Assembly: GCA_947252645.1 (NCBI GenBank)
Contig: CAMXWF010000001.1
Span: 62,001 to 126,000 of the forward strand
Length of the DNA: 64,000 bases
Reading direction: 5' to 3'
Source of the DNA: an uncultured Bacteroidia bacterium
Lineage (GTDB): Bacteria > Bacteroidota > Bacteroidia > Bacteroidales > CAJPTX01
Shown here: positions 34,839 through 44,088 of the stretch, piece by piece
How positions within the stretch are numbered: the stretch's first letter is position 1
Layout: each line of letters opens with the position of its first letter
The notes under the pieces: generated by a model
Told to the model about the DNA's origin: nothing
Seen by the model: only the letters and a program-made list of their open reading frames with translations
Databases searched by the model: none
Position numbers and translations under genes: made by a program

Positions 34839-35776
34839 GAAGCTGTTGCAAAAGCCCTCGCGCTAGGCTAGCGCGACCCGATTGAGGGCATAACCATAAG
34901 AATGGGTACTTTTTTTGGTGAAGTCAGACCGCCACTATGCTCCATTTTACCCCCCTCAGGTGGTCTATTTGATCGCCTAGAGGGGGATCTTTCAGCCTTG
35001 CGCAATAATCAGCTGGGGCGCACGTTTGAGTTTGTACGTCAACGATTCGATAAGATCCTGATAGTGGGCCTTACGAAGGCCCTGGTAGCGACATCGTCCC
35101 CCCATGGAACCGGCGAATGATGCTACCAAAGGTGCGTTCAATAACCCATCTCGTGGCGCTGATTAGGCTGTTCAAGTATTTTTGGCTCGCTGCGAGGGGC
35201 TTACCTCGTGTAGCCTTGCGCATAGTACCATCCTCCAGTTTGAGCGCCTTCAAAGCGGCGCGATTCTGCTTGGAGGTATAGCCCTTGTTGGCGAAAATCA
35301 TCATCTCTCCATAAGCCCTTTATCAACCAGCTCTAGACGAAAACGGCATATCGTACTGTGGTCTGGAGACGCATTTGTGAGGTCTAGCTTTAGGAAGTCG
35401 CTCCACGATATGGAGTCGTTGATGCGCTCCTTGACCTCTCGGTCGGAAAGCGCATACCAGGTCTCCAGGAGTAGTATTTTGAAGAGCAGGAGCGGGGGAT
35501 AGCTAGGCGTTCCCTTTGGTGTGGTTGCCTGCTTAAGGCAACGCTTATTGAGCAGGCTGGAGATGGGGCGCCAATCGACCAGCTGATTGATTTGACTCAA
35601 AAGTGATGCCGCATCTTGTTCCGCTTATCGACAACAGCGATATCCGCGAAGGAGGGACTTTGGTCTGTTTAATCTGGCTCATCGCGACAATAAAAATATC
35701 TAGCTTTACAATACAAAGATACCAATAATCAGCTAGATATACAATAGTTTGAGCCAATTGTACGTGCAACAGTCTC
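34839..35776 (-). mobile_element. IS5-family element, copy B (938 bp, internally deleted)
   Basis: The left end GAAGCTGTTGC (34839) is diverged; the right end GCAACAGTCTC (35766-35776) is intact. Same orientation as copies A and C. It carries the transposase start and end but lacks about 390 bp of the middle compared with copy C. Confidence 0.85.
35071..35682 (-). pseudogene. IS5-family transposase, deleted and frameshifted (copy B)
   Basis: The N-terminal part (35600-35301) runs SQINQLVDWRPISSLLNKRC through NDSISWSDFLKLDLT to LVDKGLMER. It is joined out of frame to FANKGYTSKQNRAALKALKL and VIERTFGSIIRRFHGG. The first catalytic Asp region is deleted. Upstream, an ATG at 35682 begins MSQIKQTKV but is in a different frame from the body. 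The protein cannot be functional. Confidence 0.85.
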
Positions 35777-36388
35777 ACAAGAATGTAAAGCCATCAGCAA
35801 GACACAAGCAGAACTGCGCGCCACGCTTGCAGAGCAGCCGACTTGCACAAGCACAGAGCGTACCACGACACAAGAGACCGTGCAGATCCATCTCTCCAAA
35901 GAGACACAAGCCAAAATCAAAGAGCATCAACTTTTTGTTTTGGAGACACTCTCGCAGTCGAGCAAGAAACTTGACCCAAAGTTTGACGCCTTGCAACAAC
36001 TCATCCGTGAGCGACAAAAGCCCATAGAGGACAAAAACTACTCGCTCTTTGCCAGTGTGCAATTAGCCGAGCACATGCTACTCCTATTAGTTTGCAGACT
36101 GGTCATGGTCAGCTGTTGGTTCTTTGCCATGGGAGCCAACCAACTGCAAACCGCCTCCGATTACAACCTCCGCTACCGCTACCTGCGTATGCAAGGCGAA
36201 GCTACAGGTAAAGACTTAGCCCATCTCGACAGCATTTTTGTCACGCATCGCAACCCAAAGCGATTCAGCTGATGCAACAAAAGGTAGTTGATTACGAGCA
36301 AGCTCTGCAGAGGCAAACTGAGTTGTTATTGGAGCAGAAGCGTATCAAACAGGAGCAAGGAGAATTGAAGATGCATTTGGAGAAATAA
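35777..36388 (+). pseudogene. Mobilisation-type coiled-coil/membrane protein, cut by IS and frameshifted
   Basis: Open directly from the IS copy B end: SQECKAISKTQAELRATLAE, then a coiled coil (IHLSKETQAKIKEHQLFVLE), a transmembrane stretch (LLLLVCRLVMVSCWFFAMGA), then ASDYNLRYRYLRMQGEAT. Near 36263 the frame shifts and continues AIQLMQQKVVDYEQALQRQ to a TAA at 36388. The C-terminal pattern (YRY-R-x-GEAT followed by a short helical tail) resembles accessory proteins encoded after relaxases in Bacteroides mobilisable elements; this is from memory of the family. The 5' end is lost to the IS. Confidence 0.55.
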
Positions 36389-36409
36389 CGAATAGAGTAC
36401 TCCTGCAAG

Positions 36410-37546
36410 TTATTGTTGCTTGCAGGACCTTACATTAAAATAAGTTTCTATTTCGGCAACCTTTTTCTCTATCCACTCAAGTACTACACCCTTTTTTATT
36501 GCAGGATATTCGACTGGGTTATTCCAGTTGTTGTTTCCGTCATCAGAAATCCAACTCCAACCATAAGGATAACTTTGGGTAGGCTCATCTGTAAAACAAT
36601 CTAATTTCGTTTGATGTGGTATTGGGGCTTTTGACGTGATACCAATCCAAACATTCTTCCAATATGTTTTGTCATCAGTCTTAATGACAATCACATTTGA
36701 CTCGTCTAAATCTTTCCACAAAGCACCATTGTCGTCATGATGCTGCTCAAAGCCAATTTTCGTTAAGGGCTTAATAATATGGTTGTTAACCAATGTATCT
36801 CCTATCTCTTTGGCTAGGCTGAGCAGTTCTGAAGCACCCTCAATGTCATCAGCAGCCTCTTTAATTAGATTGTTTTTGTATTCTGTTTCCACGTCTTGGT
36901 ATGTGAGTTGCTTAATAATCTTGATATAATCTTCGATAGTGCTACGAACAGGCTTGGGAGGAATGGACTGAGCCAAATCTTCTAATAGTTTGAGGATGTC
37001 TCGCGCATAGGAGACTTTGATGAGTTCAAACTTTTCTCTTCCCAATGAATAGTCTGAAGGTTCACAGCCATCTAAGGTAAGATATATCAACATGAAATTA
37101 TGTTCCCCAAACTGCTCTTTGCCATAGTTATGATATCGAAGTAATTGATTAGGCTGGTCATTTGCATAGATTTTATTCTCAATGATAACGGCATGCTTTT
37201 GGTTACTATCTTCAAGAATAATGTCAATACGTCCGCCTATTGTATCTGTTACTTCTCCGACACTGCGTTCCACCATGGGTTCTTTACAGTACAAAATATA
37301 GTCTTGTGGTAGACCTACAGCAAGGAGGAAGGATTTGAGAAACTTATCGCCTAAACCATGCTTTGCCTTAGGATTGAGAAGCACAGCGAGTAAGCGTGAA
37401 TGTAAGCGTACTTCATCCGAGCAAAGTTGCAGAGCAGAAATAATATTAAAGTTTTTCCCCTCCTCTTCTTCTTGTTTTATTCTCTTTTGCTCTGCTTCAT
37501 GCAAGTCTGATAATTTGGATAATAGTGCTTTGATTTGGTTTTTCAT
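36410..37546 (-). CDS. PD-(D/E)XK nuclease family protein
   Basis: 378 residues. A basic/acidic N-terminal coiled coil (residues 1-30) precedes NIISALQLCSDEVRLHSRLL. The nuclease core is Asp108 in GGRIDIILED, then Glu123-x-Lys125 in AVIIENKIYANDQPNQLLRY. This is the PDDEXK_4-like arrangement often found in restriction or phage-defence neighbourhoods and mobile elements. The C-terminal half is unassigned. It is 27 bp downstream of the broken YhcG-like nuclease gene on the same strand, so they were probably one operon. Its frame is intact. Function is inferred from fold only. Confidence 0.75.
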   Translation of the reverse strand: MKNQIKALLSKLSDLHEAEQKRIKQEEEEGKNFNIISALQLCSDEVRLHSRLLAVLLNPKAKHGLGDKFLKSFLLAVGLPQDYILYCKEPMVERSVGEVTDTIGGRIDIILEDSNQKHAVIIENKIYANDQPNQLLRYHNYGKEQFGEHNFMLIYLTLDGCEPSDYSLGREKFELIKVSYARDILKLLEDLAQSIPPKPVRSTIEDYIKIIKQLTYQDVETEYKNNLIKEAADDIEGASELLSLAKEIGDTLVNNHIIKPLTKIGFEQHHDDNGALWKDLDESNVIVIKTDDKTYWKNVWIGITSKAPIPHQTKLDCFTDEPTQSYPYGWSWISDDGNNNWNNPVEYPAIKKGVVLEWIEKKVAEIETYFNVRSCKQQ

Positions 37547-37573
37547 AATGCAAAATGGCTTGATCTACTTGCT

Positions 37574-38568
37574 CTACAATTTTGCTAGTTCTTCCTCCAC
37601 CTCCTCCACAGCAGGCAACGCTGATTTCAGATTTTCAGGGATAGTCTTCGTTAGTTGATAGTCGCTCACACCGATTGGCTGGTCGTAGCCAGAGAGAGCA
37701 TATTGCGCCACGACCTTGTCGCCACCATTGCAGAGAAGCAAGCCGATGGTTTTGTTGTCGTGTTCGCCACGGAGAGTATCCTCCACTACATTGATGTAGA
37801 AGTTCAGTTGCCCTATATATTCGGGCTTGAACGGTTTCGCTTTGAGTTCGATAACTACGTATGCGTGCAACTGAATGTTATAAAGAATGAGGTCGGCATA
37901 GAAATCAGAATCGTCTACTTCAAAATGCTTCTGCTGTGCCACAAACGCAAAACCACTGTCCATTTCAAGCAGATACTTTGTAATGTGTGAAACCAATTGC
38001 TGTTCGATGTCCTTTTCAGCCATCTTGTCCGTTTGCCCCATCATATCAAAGATATAAGGGTCTTTCATCAAATAGTTAGCAAGTTCGCTTTGCGGTTAGG
38101 GTAATCGCACAGAGAAGTTGCTCACTTTCTTTGCGGTAATCTGTCGAGCAAAAAGGTTGGTCTCAATCTGCATTTGCAGAACATTGCGACTCCATCCATT
38201 AGCTACTGCTTGCGTAATGTACCAGTACGCTCACCCAAAGGCAGCTTGCTATTAAGCAGAATTATATGGCTTGCCAAGTTGGTGCGAACAATGGCTGAAT
38301 GCTTGAAGATTTCCTCTATCTGACAGATGTCGCTGTGGTAGATAGCTGATAGTGTTTCAGAGACTTTCCCCAATTGTGCAACAGGTTGTTGCGTAATTGT
38401 ATTCGTCTGATTATCTGTGGCTTGAATTAGTGCAACAGGTTGTTGCACAATTTGATTGAGTGCGTTTGTCAGGCTCAAAACATTCTCTACCGTAGGAGTT
38501 TTGAGCAAGCTATCTACTCTGTCCATTTTTTCAGCACCTCCAGCGGATAAGCACTGGCGAATTGGCAC
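37574..38568 (-). pseudogene. DUF1016/YhcG-type PD-(D/E)XK nuclease, broken
   Basis: The C-terminal domain is intact in one frame: LMKDPYIFDMMGQTDKMAEK, then DFYADLILYN (Asp) and AYVVIELKAKPFKPEYIGQL (Glu-x-Lys). Upstream the sequence continues as ANGWSRNVLQMQIETNLFAR, but a TAA (38096-38098) interrupts between FSVRLP and PQSELANYL. A one-base loss near 38223 separates this from SHIILLNSKLPLGER. The N-terminal winged-helix part is abnormal or missing, and IS copy C starts 10 bp beyond. YhcG-like proteins act in recombination or defence in other bacteria; this copy is probably dead, or makes only the C-terminal domain. Confidence 0.75.
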
Positions 38569-38577
38569 ATGTAGAAG

Positions 38578-39904
38578 GAGACTGTTGCAAAAAAAACTCG
38601 CGCTAGCCTAGAGCGACCAGATCGAGGGCTTAAACATGAAAATGGGTGTTTTTTGGGTGCAGTCAGACCGCCACTATGCTCCTTTTTACCCCCTCTAGGC
38701 GGTCAATCTGACCGCCTAGAGGGGACTCTTTTAGCCTTGCGCAATAATCAGCTGGGGCGCACGTTTGAGATTGTACGCCAGCGATTCGATAAGATCCTGA
38801 TAGTGGGCCTTACGAAGGCCCCGGCAACGACATCGCCCGCCATGGAACCAGCGAATGATGCTACCAAAGGTGCGTTCAATAACCCATCTCATGGCGCTGA
38901 TTAGTCTGTTCAAGTATTTTTGGCTCGCCGTAAGGGGCTTACCTCGTGTAGCCTTGCGCATAATACCATCCTCTAGTTTGAGCGCCTTCAAAGCGGCGCG
39001 ATTCTTTTGGGAGGTATAGCCCTTGTCGGCTAGAATCAGCGTTCCTTCCGGGAGTCGCGCCTTTTTAGCGAGCGGGGCGATTTGGGTCGTGTCTGATACG
39101 TTGGCCGTGGTCGATATGACCTCTCGCACGAGTCCTTGGGAATCGGTCAAGGTTTGCTACTTGTAGCCGTAGCGATACGCTTGGCCCTTCTTGCCCCAAC
39201 GAGCCTCGTAGTTTACCCCTGGTTTGGTCGAGACCACCTTCTGCTGGCATGTCTCATCAGTCGCCTTTTCTTCATCGGTGCGCGTATCCTCTCGGTCGTC
39301 GGCGATGGCTATTTGACGCCCTCCGGAGGGCCTATTCGGGCTGTCCACGATGCTGGCATCCACGATGGCGCCCTCTTTGATCGCCATAATGCCGTGCTGC
39401 TGCAGTTGCGTATTGAAGAGCTTGAAGAGTCTCTCCATAAGCCCTTTATCAACCAGATCAAGTCGAAAACGGCTTATCGTACTGTGGTCTGGAGACGCGT
39501 TTGTGAGGTCTAGCTTTAGGAAGTCGCTCCACGATATGGAGTCGTTGATGCGCTCCTTGACCTCTCGGTCGGAAAGCGCATACCAGGTCTCCAGGAGTAG
39601 TATTTTGAAGAGCAGGAGCGGGGGATAGCTAGGCGTTCCCTTTGGTGTGGTTGCCTGCTTAAGGCAACGCTTATTGAGCAGGCTGGAGATGGGGCGCCAA
39701 TCGACCAGCTGATTGATTTGACTCAAAAGTGATGCCGCATCTTGTTCCGCTTATCGACAGCAGCGATATCCGCGAAGGAGGGGGGCTTTGGTCTGTTTAA
39801 TCTGGCTCATGGCGACAATAAAAATATCTAGCTTTACAATAAAAAGATACCAATAAATAGCTGGATATATGGTGGTTTTAGACAATGGTACGTGTAACGG
39901 TCTT
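38578..39904 (-). mobile_element. IS5-family element, copy C (about 1.33 kb, longest copy)
   Basis: The left end is GAGACTGTTGC (38578-38588). The right end, inverted, is GTAACGGTCTT (39894-39904), with two or three mismatches. It contains the whole transposase region on the minus strand and the conserved hairpin near the left end. With copy B it brackets 35777-38577 in direct orientation like a composite transposon. Confidence 0.88.
38731..39726 (-). pseudogene. IS5-family transposase with premature amber stop (copy C)
   Basis: 331 sense codons from TTG 39726, interrupted by TAG at 39159-39157 (YRYGYK, stop, QTLTDSQGLV), where relatives have a residue such as Leu. Both sides are in the same frame. 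The catalytic triad is otherwise present: Asp in VDASIVDSPNRPS, Asp in LILADKGYTS, Glu in WVIERTFGSIIRW. An ATG at 39810 (MSQIKQTKAP) is followed by a quick stop because of an indel in a C-run. The true N-terminal residues (SFADIAAVDKRNKMRHHF) are in another frame. Inactive unless amber is suppressed. Confidence 0.85.
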
Positions 39905-40004
39905 TATTTGCCACATAAATGATTCTTCATTGACTCAAGCAATCATGTTTTCTAACACTCTATATGCAGACATCACCTCGAGAACAGTAAATGGTTAAAC
40001 GACC

Positions 40005-41714
40005 TCAGTTGCCAATATGCGAGTCGTAGTCTATGGAATGGAGTACAATTCGCCTTTTAGTCTTATCGTAATCGGGGTGTAGGAAATCGCGCTTCGGATT
40101 GTACCAAGGCGTTTCAATACCCGCAAAGCCCAGTATCGTGTGGGATATATCGTCCGTTGTAATGGGTATTTGCCGATTGGCTACAGCTTGATCATAGATA
40201 TCCGGATGTGCTTTTCTGTACTCATCAGACATCCATATAAACATTGGCACACGAATCTGATAGCGTAAATCGGGCGATTGCGGTGCAGTGCCGTGACCAT
40301 TGAAATCCCGTAGCTCGAAAACCTCTTGACCATGATCCGAAAAGTAAATGAGTACGCAATTAGTGGATCGAAACTTATCGATTATTTGCTCCAGTACGTA
40401 ATCATTGTAGAGAGTAGCATTGTCGTAGTGCGCTATGATTTGCCTTTGGCGCAGATTCCAGCGCTTCTCGTCGTACTGCTCGGCTTTAAAGATGTCCCAT
40501 TCTGCCGGATAGCGCTCGTCATATAGGTAGTGCTGGCCCCATAGATGCACTATGTACAGCCCCCCGATGCTGTCGGCACGAATAGTGCTTACTAGGTCGC
40601 CGTCGTATTGGTAGCCCTGTGTGTTGCGATAGTCGAAAAGTAGCCCGGAGAGCTCAGTATCGGATAGGAAAAAGTAGCCACCTACAAAAAACTCATTCTC
40701 GTAGCAATGAGTGGTATAGCCACAGCTTTTGAATATCGCTGGGAAGAGCGGGGTGCTAGAAAACGCCGTTCCCATTGAGTCGGGTGAAAATACGCTTTTC
40801 ATCACCCTAAGCGTATTATCTTCTACAGAAACCACATTGTCAAAAGCTAACAACTCTCCTTTGGACGCCAGATTACTCATCCTTGGCGTTGTGGCCTTTT
40901 CGTACCCATATAGATGGGTATGATATACAGAGGCTGATTCGCCAATGACCACTACAACATTCGGCCTATCTGCAAAGCAATTCGATGTACTAAGGTTTTT
41001 ACAAGCCTCTCGAAGCTCACGTATCTGTTTACTACGATTCTTTGAGGTGAGGAAGTAGTACGCAAAGCGGGAGGGTGACGTGCTCTCGGGGATATATGTT
41101 ATCTTACGATACAGGACAACACCGATAACCATATATATCCAATAGCATAGACCTATTACGCCTAAGATAGAAATTACATTTTGAAGCGGATGGATTCGTG
41201 CAATCCATCTAGATAGTAGTACTAAAAGCCAATTTAGTATTGCTATACCTGAAACGATTGCGATAATCACCCAGGCATTCAAGTAGGTCACTAAAAATTG
41301 CGTGGATTCCGATACTGACGTTGCTCGAACAATATCCAGAAAGTTTTGCGTGAATACGGACTGAAAGCTATAGAGGCAAAAATAGTCTACAACGATCAAC
41401 AGATTGTAGATGGCAATAACTACACCCATATAGATGCGCTGGAACTCCCGGTATCGTTGCAAGCAATACGCTATGGCAGTTTCAATATACGCGAGTGTAC
41501 ATGAGAGAATAATGGTGGCAAGCAGAATAGCGAATGGATTCTTGTAATGATGATTGAATCCAATTTCGTAAATGAAGAACGCGCTATTGGAAATCAAATT
41601 CAGCAATAGGAGGAGTATCAATCGTACTCTTCCTTTGTCTGCAAGTGGGGCAAGCAATTTATCAATAAACGCCCTTCCGGCATTTCTTCTTTTTGTACTA
41701 CTATCTAATGCCAT
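40005..41714 (-). CDS. Phosphoethanolamine transferase-like (sulfatase fold) membrane protein
   Basis: 569 residues. Four or five N-terminal transmembrane helices run to about residue 200, then an alkaline-phosphatase/sulfatase domain: VVVIGESASVYHTHLYGY, then YFSDHGQEVF and FNGHGTAPQ, which carry the zinc ligands. In EptA-type enzymes the nucleophile is Thr in GET; here the motif is GES, so Ser would act. Adds phosphoethanolamine to lipid A or LPS core glycans in relatives. First gene to the right of IS copy C. It lies downstream, on the same strand, of O-antigen ligase, which supports an envelope role. Confidence 0.87.
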   Translation of the reverse strand: MALDSSTKRRNAGRAFIDKLLAPLADKGRVRLILLLLLNLISNSAFFIYEIGFNHHYKNPFAILLATIILSCTLAYIETAIAYCLQRYREFQRIYMGVVIAIYNLLIVVDYFCLYSFQSVFTQNFLDIVRATSVSESTQFLVTYLNAWVIIAIVSGIAILNWLLVLLSRWIARIHPLQNVISILGVIGLCYWIYMVIGVVLYRKITYIPESTSPSRFAYYFLTSKNRSKQIRELREACKNLSTSNCFADRPNVVVVIGESASVYHTHLYGYEKATTPRMSNLASKGELLAFDNVVSVEDNTLRVMKSVFSPDSMGTAFSSTPLFPAIFKSCGYTTHCYENEFFVGGYFFLSDTELSGLLFDYRNTQGYQYDGDLVSTIRADSIGGLYIVHLWGQHYLYDERYPAEWDIFKAEQYDEKRWNLRQRQIIAHYDNATLYNDYVLEQIIDKFRSTNCVLIYFSDHGQEVFELRDFNGHGTAPQSPDLRYQIRVPMFIWMSDEYRKAHPDIYDQAVANRQIPITTDDISHTILGFAGIETPWYNPKRDFLHPDYDKTKRRIVLHSIDYDSHIGN

Positions 41715-41788
41715 ACTTCTCGTTAATATAGGAATTGTACATCAATTAAGCAATTGTAAAATGTTGATCCTGCCTAACGCTCTGACCT

Positions 41789-42992
41789 CTAAAGGCCTTT
41801 ATCACCGCCTTCACACGTATTGGGTATAACCTGGATCTTTTCACGTTCACCCATTGACATTGAAGAAAAACATATGAGTATCCAAAGAAATACTGCGGTG
41901 ACGCTATTATTGGTTAGGAGCGTTAGGGTAAAGCTCGTAAAAAGCATCGACAGAATAATGTACGATAAATGCAGGACGTGGCGATGCGTTAGACTTTTGT
42001 CGATATCAGTTTTCCATATTCCACCCAGCCATAGTAAGAGTAGAAAGACATTGATCAGGCCCCCCTGCAAGTACAAAAACATGTATATATTGTGCGGGGA
42101 CTTTGTAATCCCCTCATCTTGCATAACCGTATTTCCGACACCCTCACCCAGAAGCATATGGGTATTCTTCTCAAATATTGTATGCCATAATAGCTGCCGA
42201 CCTGAGAACAAATTTTCTTTAGCGTGAGTGACTGTATAGGCATTAATTTGCTTTCCTACACTAGTATAGGATAGTAGCGTATATCCCACTGGTAGAATAA
42301 GCACCAAGGCACAGGATGCTATAAATACGGCCATTAACAGATTTCGTTTATTGCGTATTTTGTATAGTACTTTATATAGAATGGGTAGCACAAATAGAAG
42401 TACCGCAGAGGTCCTTTCGCCTATCAATAAGAATGCTACTCCAAGCAAGATAGACCATACGAGTATATGCCGCCTACGCGAAAGGAAAAAGTATGACAAT
42501 GGAAATAGTACGTTTAGTATGGTACCCTCCAGTCTACTCATAATAAAGTCTTCTCCAACGGTAAGAAATAGAACGCCAACCAGTACAAAATAGACCACAA
42601 AGAGTCGGCTCAAAGCTAATCGGAGCCTCTCTATAGTCGCCTCGTTCAGATTCTGCTCGCAAAGCGCCAGGGCAAATGCTAGCAATACTACCTGTTGCGT
42701 AAAAAGGTATATCGCATTGGAAAATTCCATCCCGATCATCCTTATAGCAAGGTATACCGTGGTAATTTAGTAGTAACGCGAGTAGATATCTATTTTTTAC
42801 CGGCTTGGCGAGCAATGATATAATGCCTGCCAATAGAATGATTACGCAACTCGCAATACCTATGGCCCCCCACGACCCTAGTAGGGGCGCATAGAGCATT
42901 TGCATGACTAGCAAAAAGAGGAAAGCTTCTACTGGCAGACCTAAAATCCTATTGCCGGCAATACTGGCAACCCTAGCAGCCTGATTGCTCAT
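41789..42992 (-). pseudogene. O-antigen ligase/polymerase-like membrane protein, frameshifted
   Basis: The N-terminal frame from 42992 gives VEAFLFLLVMQMLYAPLLGS, ASCVIILLAGIISLLA and RYLLALLLNYHG. Near 42740 it shifts to the frame starting MIGMEFSNAIYLFTQQVVLL and continues for 316 residues. That part has many helices, a WaaL/Wzy-like periplasmic loop (YTLLSYTSVGKQINAYTV) and SPHNIYMFLYLQGGLINVFL, the Wzy_C signature with its His. Joined, the two parts give about 400 residues, the normal size. A single-base error or phase-variable shift would restore it. It overlaps the upstream GT4 by 20 bp. Confidence 0.8.
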
Positions 42993-44088
42993 CGATTATA
43001 CCTTTTATAATCTCTAGCTCTTGCCCACACACATTGCTATAGGAGTACTTTCTATTCTTGGGCACAGGTTGTCGACCTTCTAGCCCGTCAAGAATAGCTT
43101 TCAGGTCTACCTTATCGATGGTCGTGTTGTCAATGAATGCCACGTTGTCAAAGCTATCGAATATTTCGTGACATACCGGTATATCTGACGTGATCAATGG
43201 CATTCCGAACGTGGCCATCTCGCATGACATGACTCCCTGCGTATCTCTACGTGTTGGCATCAATGCGCAACGACATGTATTCAGCACGTTGACTATATGC
43301 TCATGATCCAACTGCTCGGCACGCCATTCCAGATTTGGAGCCTTCTCGTAATGGTCAAAGAAGGTTCCTTTACCGTACAATAAAAACTTGAACTCCGGAT
43401 GTTTCCAGGCCAAATTGTTCACTATATCAACAGAATAACTTGCTCCATCCAAAAAGGAACGAATAGTAACAAAATCGTACTTTTTATCTGCGCCCGACTG
43501 CCAATTCAATTGTTCAAACGCTTCTCCAACGGAATTATAAATTACGTACGCTCTCTCTCGTAGTAGGGCATTCTTCGGCCTGACCCAGTGCGTAAACTCA
43601 CCCATCAGGGACTTGCTGACAAAAATCAAATGTATTTTGTGAATTTTTCGATTAAAATAGCGTCGCCACACCCACAATTTGATTGTGTCATAGCTGTTTT
43701 GTAGATAATAGCGTAATGTTCTTTGTTTTTGTACATAGGGATAGGGTGCTGGGTAAACCTTATTGATTGGTAGCACCTCGTGCCCATGGAAAAAGAATAG
43801 TATGCCTGGAAAGAGCTTCTCGTAGCGACGAATAAACCGGTAATGGTTTCTCACGTTGGGCGCATGGCTCACCAGCAATGCGTAGTGTCCAGCCTTGAGT
43901 TGCTTCTTAATCGTATGGGCAGTATAAACTGCTATCCCGTCTATCGTATAATTCTCGAGGGCAGAGAAATTGACCACATCAACCTCTACGCCATGGCTCG
44001 CGTAGTACAAGTTGCGCGTATGCACGTATCGTAACGTTGCAGGGGCCTCTGGAGTGGGATATGCCTGCGCTATTACCAGTAGTCTCAT
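42973..44088 (-). CDS. Glycosyltransferase family 4 (GT-B)
   Basis: 371 residues. MRLLVIAQAYPTPEAPATLR begins an N-terminal Rossmann domain; ILFFFHGHEVLP lies in the acceptor domain. HLIFVSKSLMGEF and VIYNSVGEAF precede the C-terminal domain. The nucleotide-sugar motif is diverged: ALMPTRRDTQGVMSCEMATF retains the second Glu. The 4-bp overlap with wecB (ATGA type) and 20-bp overlap with the ligase indicate an operon wecB-GT4-ligase reading leftward. Confidence 0.88.
   Translation of the reverse strand: MRLLVIAQAYPTPEAPATLRYVHTRNLYYASHGVEVDVVNFSALENYTIDGIAVYTAHTIKKQLKAGHYALLVSHAPNVRNHYRFIRRYEKLFPGILFFFHGHEVLPINKVYPAPYPYVQKQRTLRYYLQNSYDTIKLWVWRRYFNRKIHKIHLIFVSKSLMGEFTHWVRPKNALLRERAYVIYNSVGEAFEQLNWQSGADKKYDFVTIRSFLDGASYSVDIVNNLAWKHPEFKFLLYGKGTFFDHYEKAPNLEWRAEQLDHEHIVNVLNTCRCALMPTRRDTQGVMSCEMATFGMPLITSDIPVCHEIFDSFDNVAFIDNTTIDKVDLKAILDGLEGRQPVPKNRKYSYSNVCGQELEIIKGIIDEQSGC

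Noticed and set aside
36410..38568. A complete new two-nuclease defence system
   Set aside because: The upstream nuclease has two lesions and an abnormal N-terminus; only one gene is intact, so function as a system here is unlikely.
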